Shown one piece after another: positions 1 to 8,965 of a DNA stretch of 64,000 nt (positions within the stretch are counted from its first letter, which is position 1; the number at the start of each line of letters is the position of its first letter). The notes under the pieces are model-generated. The model had not been told where the DNA came from. It did no database searches and saw only the letters and a list, made by a program, of their open reading frames with translations. Location: NCBI GenBank assembly GCA_965656935.1, contig CBFHMG010000013.1:1-64000 (forward strand), written 5' to 3'. The DNA is from M30B80 sp965656935. GTDB lineage: Bacteria > Pseudomonadota > Alphaproteobacteria > Rhodobacterales > Rhodobacteraceae. Made by a program: the position numbers and the translations under genes.

Positions 1-3
1 AAA

Positions 4-372
4 ATGAAATATGTTTCTCTTGGTCTTCGCGCGCTGCTGACCCTCGCTTTTGTCGGGGCGGGTGGTGCAAAGCTCGCAGGCGTGGACATGATGGTTCAGA
101 CCTTTGACGCGATCGGGGTTGGTCAATGGTTCCGCTATGTGACCGGTCTGATCGAAGTGGGGGCCGCTGTTCTTCTCTGGGTTCCTGGGATGCAGGCCAT
201 TGGCGCGGCTGTTCTGGGCGGCACCATGGTTGGCGCGGTTCTGGCCCATCTGCTGATTTTGGGGCCATCGGCGGTTCCAGCGATGGTTCTGGGTCTGATC
301 TGTGCTGCGGTTCTGTATATCTACCGCGATCAGGCTTTGGCGCTTTTGGGCAAATCAACCGCCGCTAGCTGA
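4..372 (+). CDS. DoxX-like small integral membrane protein
   Basis: A 122-residue, very hydrophobic protein with about four predicted membrane segments (roughly residues 7-26, 45-62, 64-85 and 88-108). It opens with the LGLRALLTLAFVGAGGAKL pattern typical of DoxX-like (DUF4281/DoxX_2-type) proteins, in which a Gly-rich first helix is followed by a Lys. The biochemical role of this family is poorly defined, and it is often linked to redox or quinone-related membrane complexes. The ATG lies only 3 bases into the window, so its ribosome-binding site cannot be seen and a slightly earlier start is possible. It converges on the aminotransferase gene across a strong hairpin. Confidence 0.75.
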   Translation: MKYVSLGLRALLTLAFVGAGGAKLAGVDMMVQTFDAIGVGQWFRYVTGLIEVGAAVLLWVPGMQAIGAAVLGGTMVGAVLAHLLILGPSAVPAMVLGLICAAVLYIYRDQALALLGKSTAAS

Positions 373-393
373 TCTATTTCCAAAGCTGACATG

Positions 394-428
394 AAAGGGC
401 GGGCGCCGCAGAGGCGCCCGCCCTTTTT
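394..428. terminator. Bidirectional rho-independent terminator between doxX-like gene and aspC
   Basis: Perfect 14-bp inverted repeat (AAAGGGCGGGCGCC and GGCGCCCGCCCTTT, loop GCAGA) flanked by A and T runs. It sits between the two convergent stop codons, so it can terminate both transcripts. Confidence 0.9.
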
Positions 429-429
429 C

Positions 430-1632
430 TTAGCTCAATTCGGCGCAAAACGCCTGAATACGCTCGCAGGCTTTCTTGAGGTTCTCATCAGAAGTTGCGT
501 AGCTGACACGGAAATTCGGGCTGAGGCCAAAAGCCCCGCCAAAGACCACGGCCACGCCTTTTTCTTCCAGAAGGGCGCGGGCGAAATCCTCATCCGTTTC
601 GATCTTCGTGCCTTCTGCGCTGGTCTTGCCGATGCAGCCCGCAACCGAAGGATAGACATAAAACGCGCCTTCAGGCTTGGGGCAGGAGATGCCTTCGGCC
701 TGATTGAGCATATCCACCACCAGATCGCGACGGCGTTTGAACATGGCGTTGTTGGGCTCAAGAAACTCCTGCGTGCCGTTCAGCGCCTCTACGGCGGCCC
801 ATTGGCTGACCGAGCAAGGGTTCGAGGTGCTTTGCGACTGGATCTTGCGCATCGCCTTGATCAGCTCCTCGGGGCCAGCGGCATAGCCGATACGCCAGCC
901 TGTCATCGCATAGGCCTTGGAGACGCCATTGCAGGTCAGGGTGCGGTCATAAAGGCCAGGCTCGACCTGCGCAGGGGTGGCAAATTCGAACCCGTCATAA
1001 ACCAGATGCTCATACATATCATCGGTCATCACCCAGACATGGGGGTGGCGCATCAAGACATCTGTCAACGCCTTCAGCTCGGCCGCCGAATAGGCCGCCC
1101 CTGTCGGGTTGGAGGGCGAGTTGAAGATGAACCATTTGGTTTTTGGCGTGATGGCGGCTTCAAGCGCTTCGGGCGAGAGCTTGAAATTCGTCTCGATGCC
1201 CGCCTCGACGGCCACAGGCTCACCGCCTGCCAGCAACACCATATCAGGGTAGCTTACCCAATAAGGCGCGGGGATGATCACCTCATCGCCGGGGTTCATC
1301 GTGGCCATCAGGGCGTTATAGAGGATCTGTTTGCCGCCCGTGCCAATGGTGACTTGTGCAGGCGTATAATCCAGCCCGTTATCGCGTTTGAGCTTGGCGC
1401 AGATCGCCTGCTTCAGCTCGGGAATGCCATCGACTGCCGTATATTTCGTTTTGCCCGCATCAATCGCCGCTTTTGCGGCTGCCTTGATGTTTTCGGGCGT
1501 GTCAAAATCAGGCTCACCGGCTCCAAGGCCGATCACGTCCTTGCCCTGTGCCTTCAGCTCGTTTGCGAGATTGGTGACGGCAATGGTGGGGGAAGGTTTA
1601 ACACGCGCGAGGGTTTCAGACAGGAAGGGCAT
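430..1632 (-). CDS. aspC: Pyridoxal-phosphate aspartate aminotransferase (class I)
   Basis: A 400-residue fold-type I aminotransferase of subfamily I-gamma, the usual alphaproteobacterial aspartate aminotransferase. It should transfer the amino group between aspartate and 2-oxoglutarate in the cytoplasm. Visible family marks are GAGEPDFDTP near residue 37, the NSPSNPTG cofactor-binding loop, the SKAYAMTGWRIGY motif with the PLP Schiff-base lysine at K239, and the C-terminal FRVSYATSDENL substrate-arginine segment. Length matches the family. The start is preceded by GGAGAG. A 9-bp inverted repeat lies in the leader. Some members also act on prephenate or other amino acids, so the exact substrate is inferred. 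Confidence 0.93.
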   Translation of the reverse strand: MPFLSETLARVKPSPTIAVTNLANELKAQGKDVIGLGAGEPDFDTPENIKAAAKAAIDAGKTKYTAVDGIPELKQAICAKLKRDNGLDYTPAQVTIGTGGKQILYNALMATMNPGDEVIIPAPYWVSYPDMVLLAGGEPVAVEAGIETNFKLSPEALEAAITPKTKWFIFNSPSNPTGAAYSAAELKALTDVLMRHPHVWVMTDDMYEHLVYDGFEFATPAQVEPGLYDRTLTCNGVSKAYAMTGWRIGYAAGPEELIKAMRKIQSQSTSNPCSVSQWAAVEALNGTQEFLEPNNAMFKRRRDLVVDMLNQAEGISCPKPEGAFYVYPSVAGCIGKTSAEGTKIETDEDFARALLEEKGVAVVFGGAFGLSPNFRVSYATSDENLKKACERIQAFCAELS

Positions 1633-1669
1633 CGGGTCTCTCCGGGGTTGGTGGCCGGACCTGATGGAA

Positions 1670-1712
1670 GGGCCCGAATGGGCGGGCGGTCCGGTTTACA
1701 TCGTTCGGGCCC
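1670..1712 (-). promoter_or_regulatory. Long inverted repeat in the aspC leader
   Basis: GGGCCCGAA (1670-1678) and TTCGGGCCC (1704-1712) are perfect 9-bp arms separated by 25 bases, about 40 bases upstream of the aspC start. It could fold in the aspC leader RNA or be a protein-binding site; the sequence alone does not decide which. Confidence 0.45.
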
Positions 1713-1811
1713 ATGCTTAGGGTCCGCGAGGCAGACGATCAAGCGACGAATCCACTCTCTCGTGTAGGAAATATGACGAAAAGCGCTGTTTCGCGCCGGA
1801 AAGGTTACACC

Positions 1812-2228
1812 ATGACGGATGACATCATTACAGGCTCCGATATTCAGGACGGTTGGTATGACGAGGATACCGCAACCTTCGGGGATCGTTTGGCAGGCGC
1901 ACGCGAGGCGGCTTCGCTGACACAAGCGGGACTGGCCCGTCGTTTGGGGGTGAAAACCACCACCGTCCGCGCATGGGAAAACGACATGAGCGAGCCGCGC
2001 GCCAATAAATTGCAAATGATGGCGGGTGTTTTGGGCGTCTCCATCATGTGGCTTTTGAACGGCAAGGGCGACGGGATCGACGCGCCTGTCGAGACCGCGC
2101 CGCTGACAGGGGATGTGAATTCCCTTATGGCGGAATTGCGCAGCCTGCGGGTCGAGCAAAACCGCATTGCCGAGGAAATGGGCCGGCTTGAAAAGCGCCT
2201 GCGCCTCGCTTTGGCCGAGAAGGTATAA
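1812..2228 (+). CDS. XRE-family helix-turn-helix transcriptional regulator
   Basis: A 138-residue protein with a Cro/CI-type HTH at about residues 20-75 (FGDRLAGAREAASLTQAGLARRLGV, then TTVRAWENDMSEPRANKL) and a C-terminal amphipathic, probably coiled-coil helix from about residue 100 (MAELRSLRVEQNRIAEEMGRL), likely for dimerisation. The start at 1812 is chosen because GGAAAGG lies about 6 bases upstream and the HTH begins soon after; an in-frame start at 1713 would add unlikely sequence. It ends 3 bases before sdhE, so the two are probably co-transcribed. Target genes are unknown. Confidence 0.85.
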   Translation: MTDDIITGSDIQDGWYDEDTATFGDRLAGAREAASLTQAGLARRLGVKTTTVRAWENDMSEPRANKLQMMAGVLGVSIMWLLNGKGDGIDAPVETAPLTGDVNSLMAELRSLRVEQNRIAEEMGRLEKRLRLALAEKV

Positions 2229-2231
2229 AGA

Positions 2232-2495
2232 ATGGCATCTGAGACTCGAGATATCCGGATCAAACGCTTGCGCATGCGGGCATGGCATCGCGGCATCAAG
2301 GAGATGGATATTCTGCTTGGGTCATGGGCTGATGCCAATCTGGCCGATGCGGATGACGCCACGCTGGACCTTGTCGAGACGATTATGGCCGAGGCGGATC
2401 ATGACCTTTATCAATGGGTCTCAGGCCAGAAAGAACCACCTGTTGCCTATGCCGAGTTTCTCTCGGGCCTGACCGCTTACGTCAAACCTGTCTGA
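2232..2495 (+). CDS. sdhE: Succinate dehydrogenase assembly factor 2 (SdhE/CptB family)
   Basis: An 87-residue protein of the SdhE/Sdh5 (DUF339) family, which promotes covalent attachment of FAD to the flavoprotein subunit of succinate dehydrogenase. It carries the family-defining RGxxE signature (RGIKEMD, near residue 20) and the conserved tail pattern LYQWVSGQ. Length equals that of bacterial SdhE. It is tightly coupled behind the XRE regulator. No succinate dehydrogenase subunit genes lie nearby, which is usual for this gene. Confidence 0.9.
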   Translation: MASETRDIRIKRLRMRAWHRGIKEMDILLGSWADANLADADDATLDLVETIMAEADHDLYQWVSGQKEPPVAYAEFLSGLTAYVKPV

Positions 2496-2539
2496 GGGCA
2501 GGCGCGGGCCGAGGTCGCGGCGCCATGGTTCAAAAATTC

Positions 2540-2548
2540 TTATCCACA
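2540..2548 (+). promoter_or_regulatory. Consensus DnaA box upstream of the giant surface-protein gene
   Basis: TTATCCACA matches the strongest DnaA-binding 9-mer exactly. A one-mismatch copy, TTATCCACC, lies at 2651-2659 inside the start of the next gene. An isolated pair is not an origin, but DnaA could act here as a transcription factor; chance occurrence is also possible. Confidence 0.4.
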
Positions 2549-2630
2549 GCCCCCTGTTGTTAACTCAACATTAGGGAATTAACCCTCTTTTGGACGCGTT
2601 TATTGATCTTTTGATCGAAAGGCGCGTGCC

Positions 2631-5600
2631 GTGCAGACAGAGTCGAGATGTTATCCACCGTATCGGTGGCGCCCCGTGGCCCTGATTTGGGGCTTGGTGT
2701 GGCTCTGTCTGATATGGATGAGTTTCGCGCTGCCTGCTTCTGCACAATCCGTCTCCTGCCCGTCGGTGACGGGCGTGTCTGGGAACAGCACCAGCATATA
2801 CCAACGCTTGGATGGAGAGACATGTACCGCTGGCACCGGCTCAGTTGGCAGTTACCCTACGGATGGTTTTTTTCTCCAAACGACCCGACAAAGCGGCACC
2901 TATCAGATATTTTTCGGAGCCGCGGCCCCATCTGGCATGTCGGGGCTTGGCTTTTCCTGCGCGGCCGGAGTTTCAATCGCTTCAGGGCCCAGTCTCTTCG
3001 GGGCGCTTGGCATTGTGCAGATCAACAGTTCTGCCGATATCCATGAATGTACCCTGAGCTACACGATCGGTGGCACCGATACCCGCACCATCCCTGTCCA
3101 GATTTCTGCCCCCTCGGGCGCGGCGATCACCATGCAATCCACCAGCTTCAACCTTGGCGGCGCGCCTCCAGACAGCACAGCACCTGCCTTGGTCTCGGCC
3201 AGCCTGTCGCCAACACCAGCGGGGCGCGGCACCGAGGTGGTGGCCAGCGCCAGTTTCGATGAAGACCTCTCCGCTACCCCGCAAATGAGCTTGCAAGGCC
3301 AAGCCATGGATGTGACGGGCAGTGGCACGGATTGGACGGGTCGTGTGACGCTGTCCGAGACATCCTTTTCAGATGGTGCCGCTGCGCTGAGCATCACGGG
3401 CGTAATCGACGCGGCGGGCAATGCGGCAGATACCATCGCCTCGGCGGCCAGTATGAGCATTGATGTAACAGGCCCCAGCCTTACAGCCGCCACGCTGACC
3501 CCTTCGGTGATTGGCGCGGGCGGGCAGGCGGTGGCCACGCTCACCTATGATGAGGCGCTTGTCTCCGCCCCGAGTGTCAGTTTGCAGGGCCAAGCCATGG
3601 CTGTCACAGGCAGTGGCACGGATTGGAGCGCGCAGGTCTTGGTCTCCGCGCCCGATTTCTCGGATGGTACGGTCAGCTTGTCGGTCTCGGGCGGGCAAGA
3701 TGCGCTTGGCAATCCTGCCAGTTTGGGCGTTGCGCTGCCATCTGGCACGCTTGATCTGACCGCGCCGCAGGGCAGTGCTGTCCTATCCCAAAATCTGGCG
3801 CGCGCGGGTGAGACGGTGACGTTGACGCTGAGTTTTTCCGAAGGTTTAGCAACGGCCCCGACCGTCACCATCGGCGGTGAGACGGCCAGTGTTTCTGCAA
3901 ATGGCGGAGGGTATGACGCAAGCCTCGTGATCCCGAACAGCCTTGCTGATGGACCAGCGACGATCTTGATCACGGCGCAGGATGCGGCTGGCAATGACGC
4001 TGTATTTGCCTCCCTCCCGAGCGTGACCATTGATAGCAGCGCGCCAAGCGTCACGGCGGCGACGCTTACGCCTTCGCTTGGCCGCGCGGGCCAAGAGATC
4101 GTGGCGCAGTTGAGTTATTCCGAGGCTTTGACCAGCGCGCCGAGCTTCACCCTTGGCAATGTGGCAATGGTGCTGAGCGGGAGCGGCACAAGCTGGCAAG
4201 GCCGCGTCACTTTGAGCGAGGCCGAGTTCTCAGATGGCCCTGCGCAATTTGCAGCAACAGGCGGGGCGGATGCGGCTGGCAATACCGTGCCTGATTATAC
4301 GGGCGACAGCGTCACCGTTGATTTCACGTCCCCCAACCTCTCGATTGATGCGATCCCCGCGACGCTTTCGGGGGCGTTAACCTTGACCATCCGTGCGGAT
4401 GAAGCGGTCACAGGGCTTGGCTTGGATGATTTTGCCGTCATGGGGCCTGTCAGTCTTTCAAATCTTACTGGCGGGCCAACGCTGTTTAATGCGCTGCTGA
4501 CACCCTCGGCAGATGGGGCCTTTTCAGTCGGGATCGCGTCAGGTGCCGCGCAGGATACGGCGGGGAATACCTCTGGCGCGGTTTCAGCGGTGTCGGGATC
4601 GGTTGATATCTCGGCGCCACGCGCCCTTTCGATCACCCGCAGCGCGCCGCTATCCGAGATCACCAATGCTGATACGCTGACATGGCAGGTGGGTTTCAGT
4701 GAAACGGTCTCGCAAATCTCGGGCGATGATTTCACCCTGACGGGACGCACAGCAGCCCTCTCGGTGTCTGCCTCCAGCGGGGCGAGCGTGCTTGTCACCG
4801 CCTCGGGCGGCAATTTGGTGGATGGCCCGGGCACCGTCTCGCTTGGCTTTGCAGGCGGGCAGGATATCGTGGACGCTGCTGGCAATGCATTGGATATAAA
4901 CAGTCTTTCGACGCCTGCGGAAAGCTATTCCCTCGACAATACTGCCCCCGAGATCACATCTGTCAGCGTGACGCCCGCCAATGCAGGGCTTGGCCAAACC
5001 GTGACCGCAGCGCTGACCCTGTCCGAGGATTTGGCGCAGCCCCCCGTGCTGCGATTGCAGGGCCAAGAGATGACGCTGTCGGGCGGGCCGCGAAGCTATT
5101 CGGGCCAGATCACGGTGGGTAATCCGCTGTCAACGGGCGTGGCCGCCTTGAGCATCACAGGCGGCGCGGATGCGGCGGGCAATGCGCTGGTCGTTTCAGA
5201 GGGGCTGCCAAGCATCGATATCGATACCGAGGCCCCGTTGCCACGGCTTACGGCCATCACGCCATCCCCGACCAATGCCGCGCAGATCGTGTTGGAGGTG
5301 GATTTTGGCGAAGCAGTCACAGGGTTTGAGGTCAGCGATGTCTCGGCTGTGCTTGGGTCCGCGAGCTTGCCTGTGACGATCACTCCCTTAAGTGGTGAGC
5401 GGTATCGGTTGACCCTTGATATGGCGGGTGCGGTGGGCGCAACGGGCAGTGTTTCGGTCTCCATCGCGGCGGGAGCGGCACAAGATCTTGCAGGCAATCC
5501 CAGTGGGGCAAGCGCGGTGGCAAGCCTGTCCTATGACGCGCAACCGCCTGAGGTGAGCCTGTCGTCCACCACGCCTGCAAGCTTTGCAACAGGTCTGCTG

Positions 5601-8372
5601 GAGGCGCGGATCGGCGTCAGCGAACCTGTGGAGGGCCTGTTGGCGGCGGCCTCCTCGCTGGTGATCGGGAATGGCACGATTGAGGGGGCGAGCCTTGCAA
5701 ATGCTCAGGAATCGATCCTGACGATCCGCCCCACCTCAAGCGGGCAGGTCACGCTTGCGGTGCCGTCGGGCTGGGTGTCGGACGCGCTTGGCAACGCGTC
5801 CACTAGCACGCCGAGCCTCTCGCGTAGTTACGAGCCTGATTTGAGCGCGCCGCAGGTTGTCTCCTTCCTCAGGGCAGGTGGCGCGCCCGCTGTGACCAAT
5901 GCCGATACTCTGACATGGCGGATTACCTTCTCCGAAGAGATCACGGGGCTCACGGCGAATGATTTCACCCTGACCCCCGCAATCGCCACGCTTTCGCTGT
6001 CAGGCCAAGGGGCGGATTGGGCCGAGATCACGGCTTCGGGGGGCAGCTTGGCCAATGATAACGGCACGCTTGGGATCGCTTTGCGGTCTGGGGCTGGCCT
6101 TACTGATCTGGCGGGAAATGGCGTGACGGGCCCTGCCACAGGCGAGAGCTATGAGTTGGACAATACCGCGCCCACGCTTGTCTCGACCAGTTTGACCACA
6201 GGCCCTGTCAGGCAGGGTGATCTTGTGCGTGCGACGCTGAGTTTCTCGGAGAATCTCTTAGCCCCGCCTGTGCTGCGATTGGGCGGGGTGGCGATGTCGG
6301 TCAGTGGCTCGGGGTCGCAATTCACGGGCGAGCTGACAATCGGGGCCAGTGCGCCCAATGCGGGCGGCGCCGCTTTGAGCATCGAGGCGGTGAGCGACCT
6401 TCTGGGGCAAAGTGCCAACCTCTTTTCCAATCTCCCAAGCATCGAGATTGACCGCAGCGCGCCTGTGGCAAATTTCGCTGCGATGCCTACCGAGGTGACG
6501 GGGCCCTTTGATCTGGCCCTTGGCTTCACTGAGAGCGTCACGGGGTTGGAGATGGCTGATTTCGATTTGACCAATCTCCAGCTCACGGGCCTTTCTGGCG
6601 CGGGGCAGAGCTATACCCTGTCGCTTGCGCCGATCACTTCGGGCCCCGTCGCGGTGGCGTTGCGCGAGGGGGCCGTGCAGGACGCGGCAGGCAATGCCAA
6701 CCCTGCGGGGGCAAGTGCAAGTTCGAGCGCTGATCTGACAGGGCCGAGCGTGACGCTGAGCGGTGTCGCCAGCTTTCCTGGTCAGAGCTATAGCGTAACT
6801 GTAGCCTTCGCCACGCCTGTGACGGGGTTGGAGATATCCGATTTCGATGTGAGCGCTGCGCAAGTAAACGGTCTGAGCGGGTCGGGCGCGGATTACACTT
6901 TGACAGTGACGCCGTCTGATTACGCGCATGACGTTTCGCTGCGCCAAGGGGCGGCGGTTGATCAGGCGGGGCGGGCCTCATTGGCATCGAACACGCTCGC
7001 CAATACGCCCGATGGCACGCAACCAAGCGCCAGTTTTACAGCCCCTGCGCAGGCTTTGGCACCTGATCAAAGTCATTCGATCGCCTTGAGTTTCAGTGAG
7101 GCGGTTGAGGGGCTTGGACTTGATGATTTCACAATCACCAATGGCACGCTCGACGGGGTAAGTGGCGCAGGCACAAGCTGGAGCGTGGCCTTCACGCCCG
7201 ATGGTGCGGGTGATCTGGTATTGAACTTGTTGGCGGGGGCCGCACGCGATGTTTCGGGCGAGGCGAGCCAGACCGCATCCCTTACTGTTTCCATGACAGG
7301 GCAGAGCCAGACATCATCAGGCGAGACGCAAGGCGGGGGCACATCATCTTCAAGCTCGGAGAGCGAGGGCGATGAGACAAGCCCCGAGACGGAAACCACA
7401 GATAGCGGGGCGGGCACGACCACTAATTCTGCCCCGCCCGCGCAAAGTACGCCATCCCCAAGCGGTCAGATGGTCTCGGATTTCATGCAATTTAGAACGC
7501 GCTCATTCGTGCAGATGCAGCCCAATGTGACGCCATTTTTGCAAAATACGGCCACGGGCGTGTTCCGTGCCAATGTCAGGCAAGGGCTCGGCACGCTTGA
7601 TTTCGCGACAGCAGGGCGGGGGCCTGTTTGGGCAACTTTGCAAGGTGTCCTATCCGAAGATGATCAAAGCTCATCGGATTTTGTCTTGGCGGCCTTTGGC
7701 ACGCATCGTCCCGTTCTGGATCGTGGAATTCTGGGCGTCATGCTGCAATTCGATCATGCCGAGACCGTCACAAATACGGGCGCGGTTGCGACGGGGCGGG
7801 GTTGGATGGCGGGCCCCTATTTCGCCACAAGCCTGCGCGACCAACCCCTCTATCTCAGCGGGCGGCTGCTCTATGGCCAATCCGATAACACGCTGTCCCC
7901 GACGGGGACCTTTCGCGACAGTTTTGATGGCATCCGCTGGCTGGCTATGCTGGCCTTGCAGGGCAGGGCGGAGCTTGGGACGACAGCCCTGATCCCGCGG
8001 CTTGGGTTTAGCCAGTTTATCGATCAGCAAGAGGCCTATATCGACGGGTTCGGCGCGATGGTTCCTGATCAGGAGATCACCCAAACCGAGGTCGATCTGG
8101 GCCTGTCCTTGGAACATGGGTTCGAGATGCGGCGGGGCGATCTGACCATTGAATGGGGCGCATCGGGGATATGGACCTCCCTTGAGGCAGATGGGGCCGC
8201 GACCCTTTATCTGGCCGATCGCGAAGGCGGGCGCGCGCGGCTCAATCTGGGGGCCTCCTATCAATCCGATGGCGGGCTCTCGGCGCGCGTGATGACCACG
8301 CTGGATGGTCTGGGCGCGCGGCGTGATTTCCGCGCCTATGGGCTTGAGGTCTCGATCCAATTCGAATTTTAG
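2631..8372 (+). CDS. Giant Ig-like repeat outer-membrane protein with C-terminal beta-barrel
   Basis: A 1913-residue protein starting with GTG, with GAAAGG 9 bases upstream. Residues 1-39 form a signal peptide (Arg-rich start, hydrophobic core, cleavage likely after ASA or ASAQ). After a unique N-terminal domain (about 40-180) come about 14 bacterial Ig-like repeats of roughly 90-110 residues (180-1555). Each has a LTFSE-type strand and ends in a D(A)AGN turn. An acidic Ser/Thr/Glu-rich, low-complexity linker follows (1555-1613), then a 300-residue C-terminal domain rich in alternating aromatic strands and ending in IQFEF. A terminal Phe is typical of outer-membrane barrels. This architecture suggests a surface-anchored adhesin or stalk protein. 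No enzymatic or calcium-specific domain was recognised, and the role is inference. Confidence 0.75.
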   Translation: MQTESRCYPPYRWRPVALIWGLVWLCLIWMSFALPASAQSVSCPSVTGVSGNSTSIYQRLDGETCTAGTGSVGSYPTDGFFLQTTRQSGTYQIFFGAAAPSGMSGLGFSCAAGVSIASGPSLFGALGIVQINSSADIHECTLSYTIGGTDTRTIPVQISAPSGAAITMQSTSFNLGGAPPDSTAPALVSASLSPTPAGRGTEVVASASFDEDLSATPQMSLQGQAMDVTGSGTDWTGRVTLSETSFSDGAAALSITGVIDAAGNAADTIASAASMSIDVTGPSLTAATLTPSVIGAGGQAVATLTYDEALVSAPSVSLQGQAMAVTGSGTDWSAQVLVSAPDFSDGTVSLSVSGGQDALGNPASLGVALPSGTLDLTAPQGSAVLSQNLARAGETVTLTLSFSEGLATAPTVTIGGETASVSANGGGYDASLVIPNSLADGPATILITAQDAAGNDAVFASLPSVTIDSSAPSVTAATLTPSLGRAGQEIVAQLSYSEALTSAPSFTLGNVAMVLSGSGTSWQGRVTLSEAEFSDGPAQFAATGGADAAGNTVPDYTGDSVTVDFTSPNLSIDAIPATLSGALTLTIRADEAVTGLGLDDFAVMGPVSLSNLTGGPTLFNALLTPSADGAFSVGIASGAAQDTAGNTSGAVSAVSGSVDISAPRALSITRSAPLSEITNADTLTWQVGFSETVSQISGDDFTLTGRTAALSVSASSGASVLVTASGGNLVDGPGTVSLGFAGGQDIVDAAGNALDINSLSTPAESYSLDNTAPEITSVSVTPANAGLGQTVTAALTLSEDLAQPPVLRLQGQEMTLSGGPRSYSGQITVGNPLSTGVAALSITGGADAAGNALVVSEGLPSIDIDTEAPLPRLTAITPSPTNAAQIVLEVDFGEAVTGFEVSDVSAVLGSASLPVTITPLSGERYRLTLDMAGAVGATGSVSVSIAAGAAQDLAGNPSGASAVASLSYDAQPPEVSLSSTTPASFATGLLEARIGVSEPVEGLLAAASSLVIGNGTIEGASLANAQESILTIRPTSSGQVTLAVPSGWVSDALGNASTSTPSLSRSYEPDLSAPQVVSFLRAGGAPAVTNADTLTWRITFSEEITGLTANDFTLTPAIATLSLSGQGADWAEITASGGSLANDNGTLGIALRSGAGLTDLAGNGVTGPATGESYELDNTAPTLVSTSLTTGPVRQGDLVRATLSFSENLLAPPVLRLGGVAMSVSGSGSQFTGELTIGASAPNAGGAALSIEAVSDLLGQSANLFSNLPSIEIDRSAPVANFAAMPTEVTGPFDLALGFTESVTGLEMADFDLTNLQLTGLSGAGQSYTLSLAPITSGPVAVALREGAVQDAAGNANPAGASASSSADLTGPSVTLSGVASFPGQSYSVTVAFATPVTGLEISDFDVSAAQVNGLSGSGADYTLTVTPSDYAHDVSLRQGAAVDQAGRASLASNTLANTPDGTQPSASFTAPAQALAPDQSHSIALSFSEAVEGLGLDDFTITNGTLDGVSGAGTSWSVAFTPDGAGDLVLNLLAGAARDVSGEASQTASLTVSMTGQSQTSSGETQGGGTSSSSSESEGDETSPETETTDSGAGTTTNSAPPAQSTPSPSGQMVSDFMQFRTRSFVQMQPNVTPFLQNTATGVFRANVRQGLGTLDFATAGRGPVWATLQGVLSEDDQSSSDFVLAAFGTHRPVLDRGILGVMLQFDHAETVTNTGAVATGRGWMAGPYFATSLRDQPLYLSGRLLYGQSDNTLSPTGTFRDSFDGIRWLAMLALQGRAELGTTALIPRLGFSQFIDQQEAYIDGFGAMVPDQEITQTEVDLGLSLEHGFEMRRGDLTIEWGASGIWTSLEADGAATLYLADREGGRARLNLGASYQSDGGLSARVMTTLDGLGARRDFRAYGLEVSIQFEF
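3171..7302 (+). repeat. Tandem Ig-like coding repeats (about 14 units)
   Basis: Repeats alternate between two flavours. One has the pattern LTP..G..V.A.L.FSE.L..PP.L.L.G..M...GSG..W, the other FSE.VTGL...DF....L..LSG.G..YTL...P..G. Each ends in an AAGN-like turn. Some neighbours are nearly identical in DNA: around 3290-3335 and 3582-3627 both encode LQGQAM(D/A)VTGSGTDW. That indicates recent unit duplication and a risk of copy-number change or misassembly. Confidence 0.8.
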
Positions 8373-8460
8373 CGAATTCGCGGGAAAGGGGCGGGCCGCT
8401 TTAACCCAATCTTGGGGTTTCTCCGTCATCGCTTGTTGCAGCAGCAATGCGGAGATCAGG

Positions 8461-8958
8461 ATGAGTATGAACGCCCCAATCAAGGATGTGACGCGGCATG
8501 ATTTCGTGTCGAATTATCTGGAATCCCTATCCATGGTGGAGCGGCTTCATCGTCTCCTTCTGGATGTGATCAAGGATGAATTCGAACGGCTTGGCCATTT
8601 GGATTTGAACTCGGTTCAGGCGCTTTTGCTGTTCAATATCGGCGATCACGAGGTCACGGCGGGCGAATTGAAATCGCGTGGTTATTATCAGGGCTCCAAC
8701 GTATCCTATAATCTTAAGAAGCTGGTGGATATGGGCTATATGCACCATCAACGCTGCGAGATTGACCGCCGCTCGGTGCGCGTCAGGCTGACCGAAAAGG
8801 GCCGCGAGGTGCGCGATGTGGTGCGTGATCTTTTCGCGCGTCATGCGCAGGGTCTGGCGGAAAAGGGGGTTCTGGGCCCCGCTGGTGTGGGCCAGATCAA
8901 CCATTCGCTCAAACGGCTGGAGCGCTATTGGACCGATCAAATCCGCTATATCTATTAA
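8461..8958 (+). CDS. MarR-family winged-helix regulator (LdtR-like)
   Basis: A 165-residue winged-helix protein. The recognition region (VTAGELKSRGYYQGSNVSYN) is followed by a wing with DRRSVRVRLTEKG, the usual MarR signature. The RGYYxGSNVSYNxKKLV segment resembles LdtR, the alphaproteobacterial MarR protein linked to L,D-transpeptidase and stress control; that assignment is from memory of the family and is tentative. The ATG at 8461 is preceded by GGAG six bases upstream. An in-frame upstream extension back to 8305 overlaps the barrel gene and was discarded. It ends 8 bases from the stop of convergent ccmG. Confidence 0.85.
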   Translation: MSMNAPIKDVTRHDFVSNYLESLSMVERLHRLLLDVIKDEFERLGHLDLNSVQALLLFNIGDHEVTAGELKSRGYYQGSNVSYNLKKLVDMGYMHHQRCEIDRRSVRVRLTEKGREVRDVVRDLFARHAQGLAEKGVLGPAGVGQINHSLKRLERYWTDQIRYIY

Positions 8959-8965
8959 GGCAGGG

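Noticed and set aside
391..1767. Long plus-strand open frame opposite aspC
   Set aside because: It mirrors the aminotransferase gene codon by codon, has no ribosome-binding site and no family similarity; it results from high-GC codon bias.
2540..2659. Replication origin
   Set aside because: Only one exact and one near DnaA box, no AT-rich unwinding element, no dnaA, parAB or hemE nearby.
3171..7302. CRISPR or other DNA-level array
   Set aside because: Repeats are about 300 bases, diverged and in frame; they are protein-domain repeats. No short regularly spaced repeats were found anywhere.
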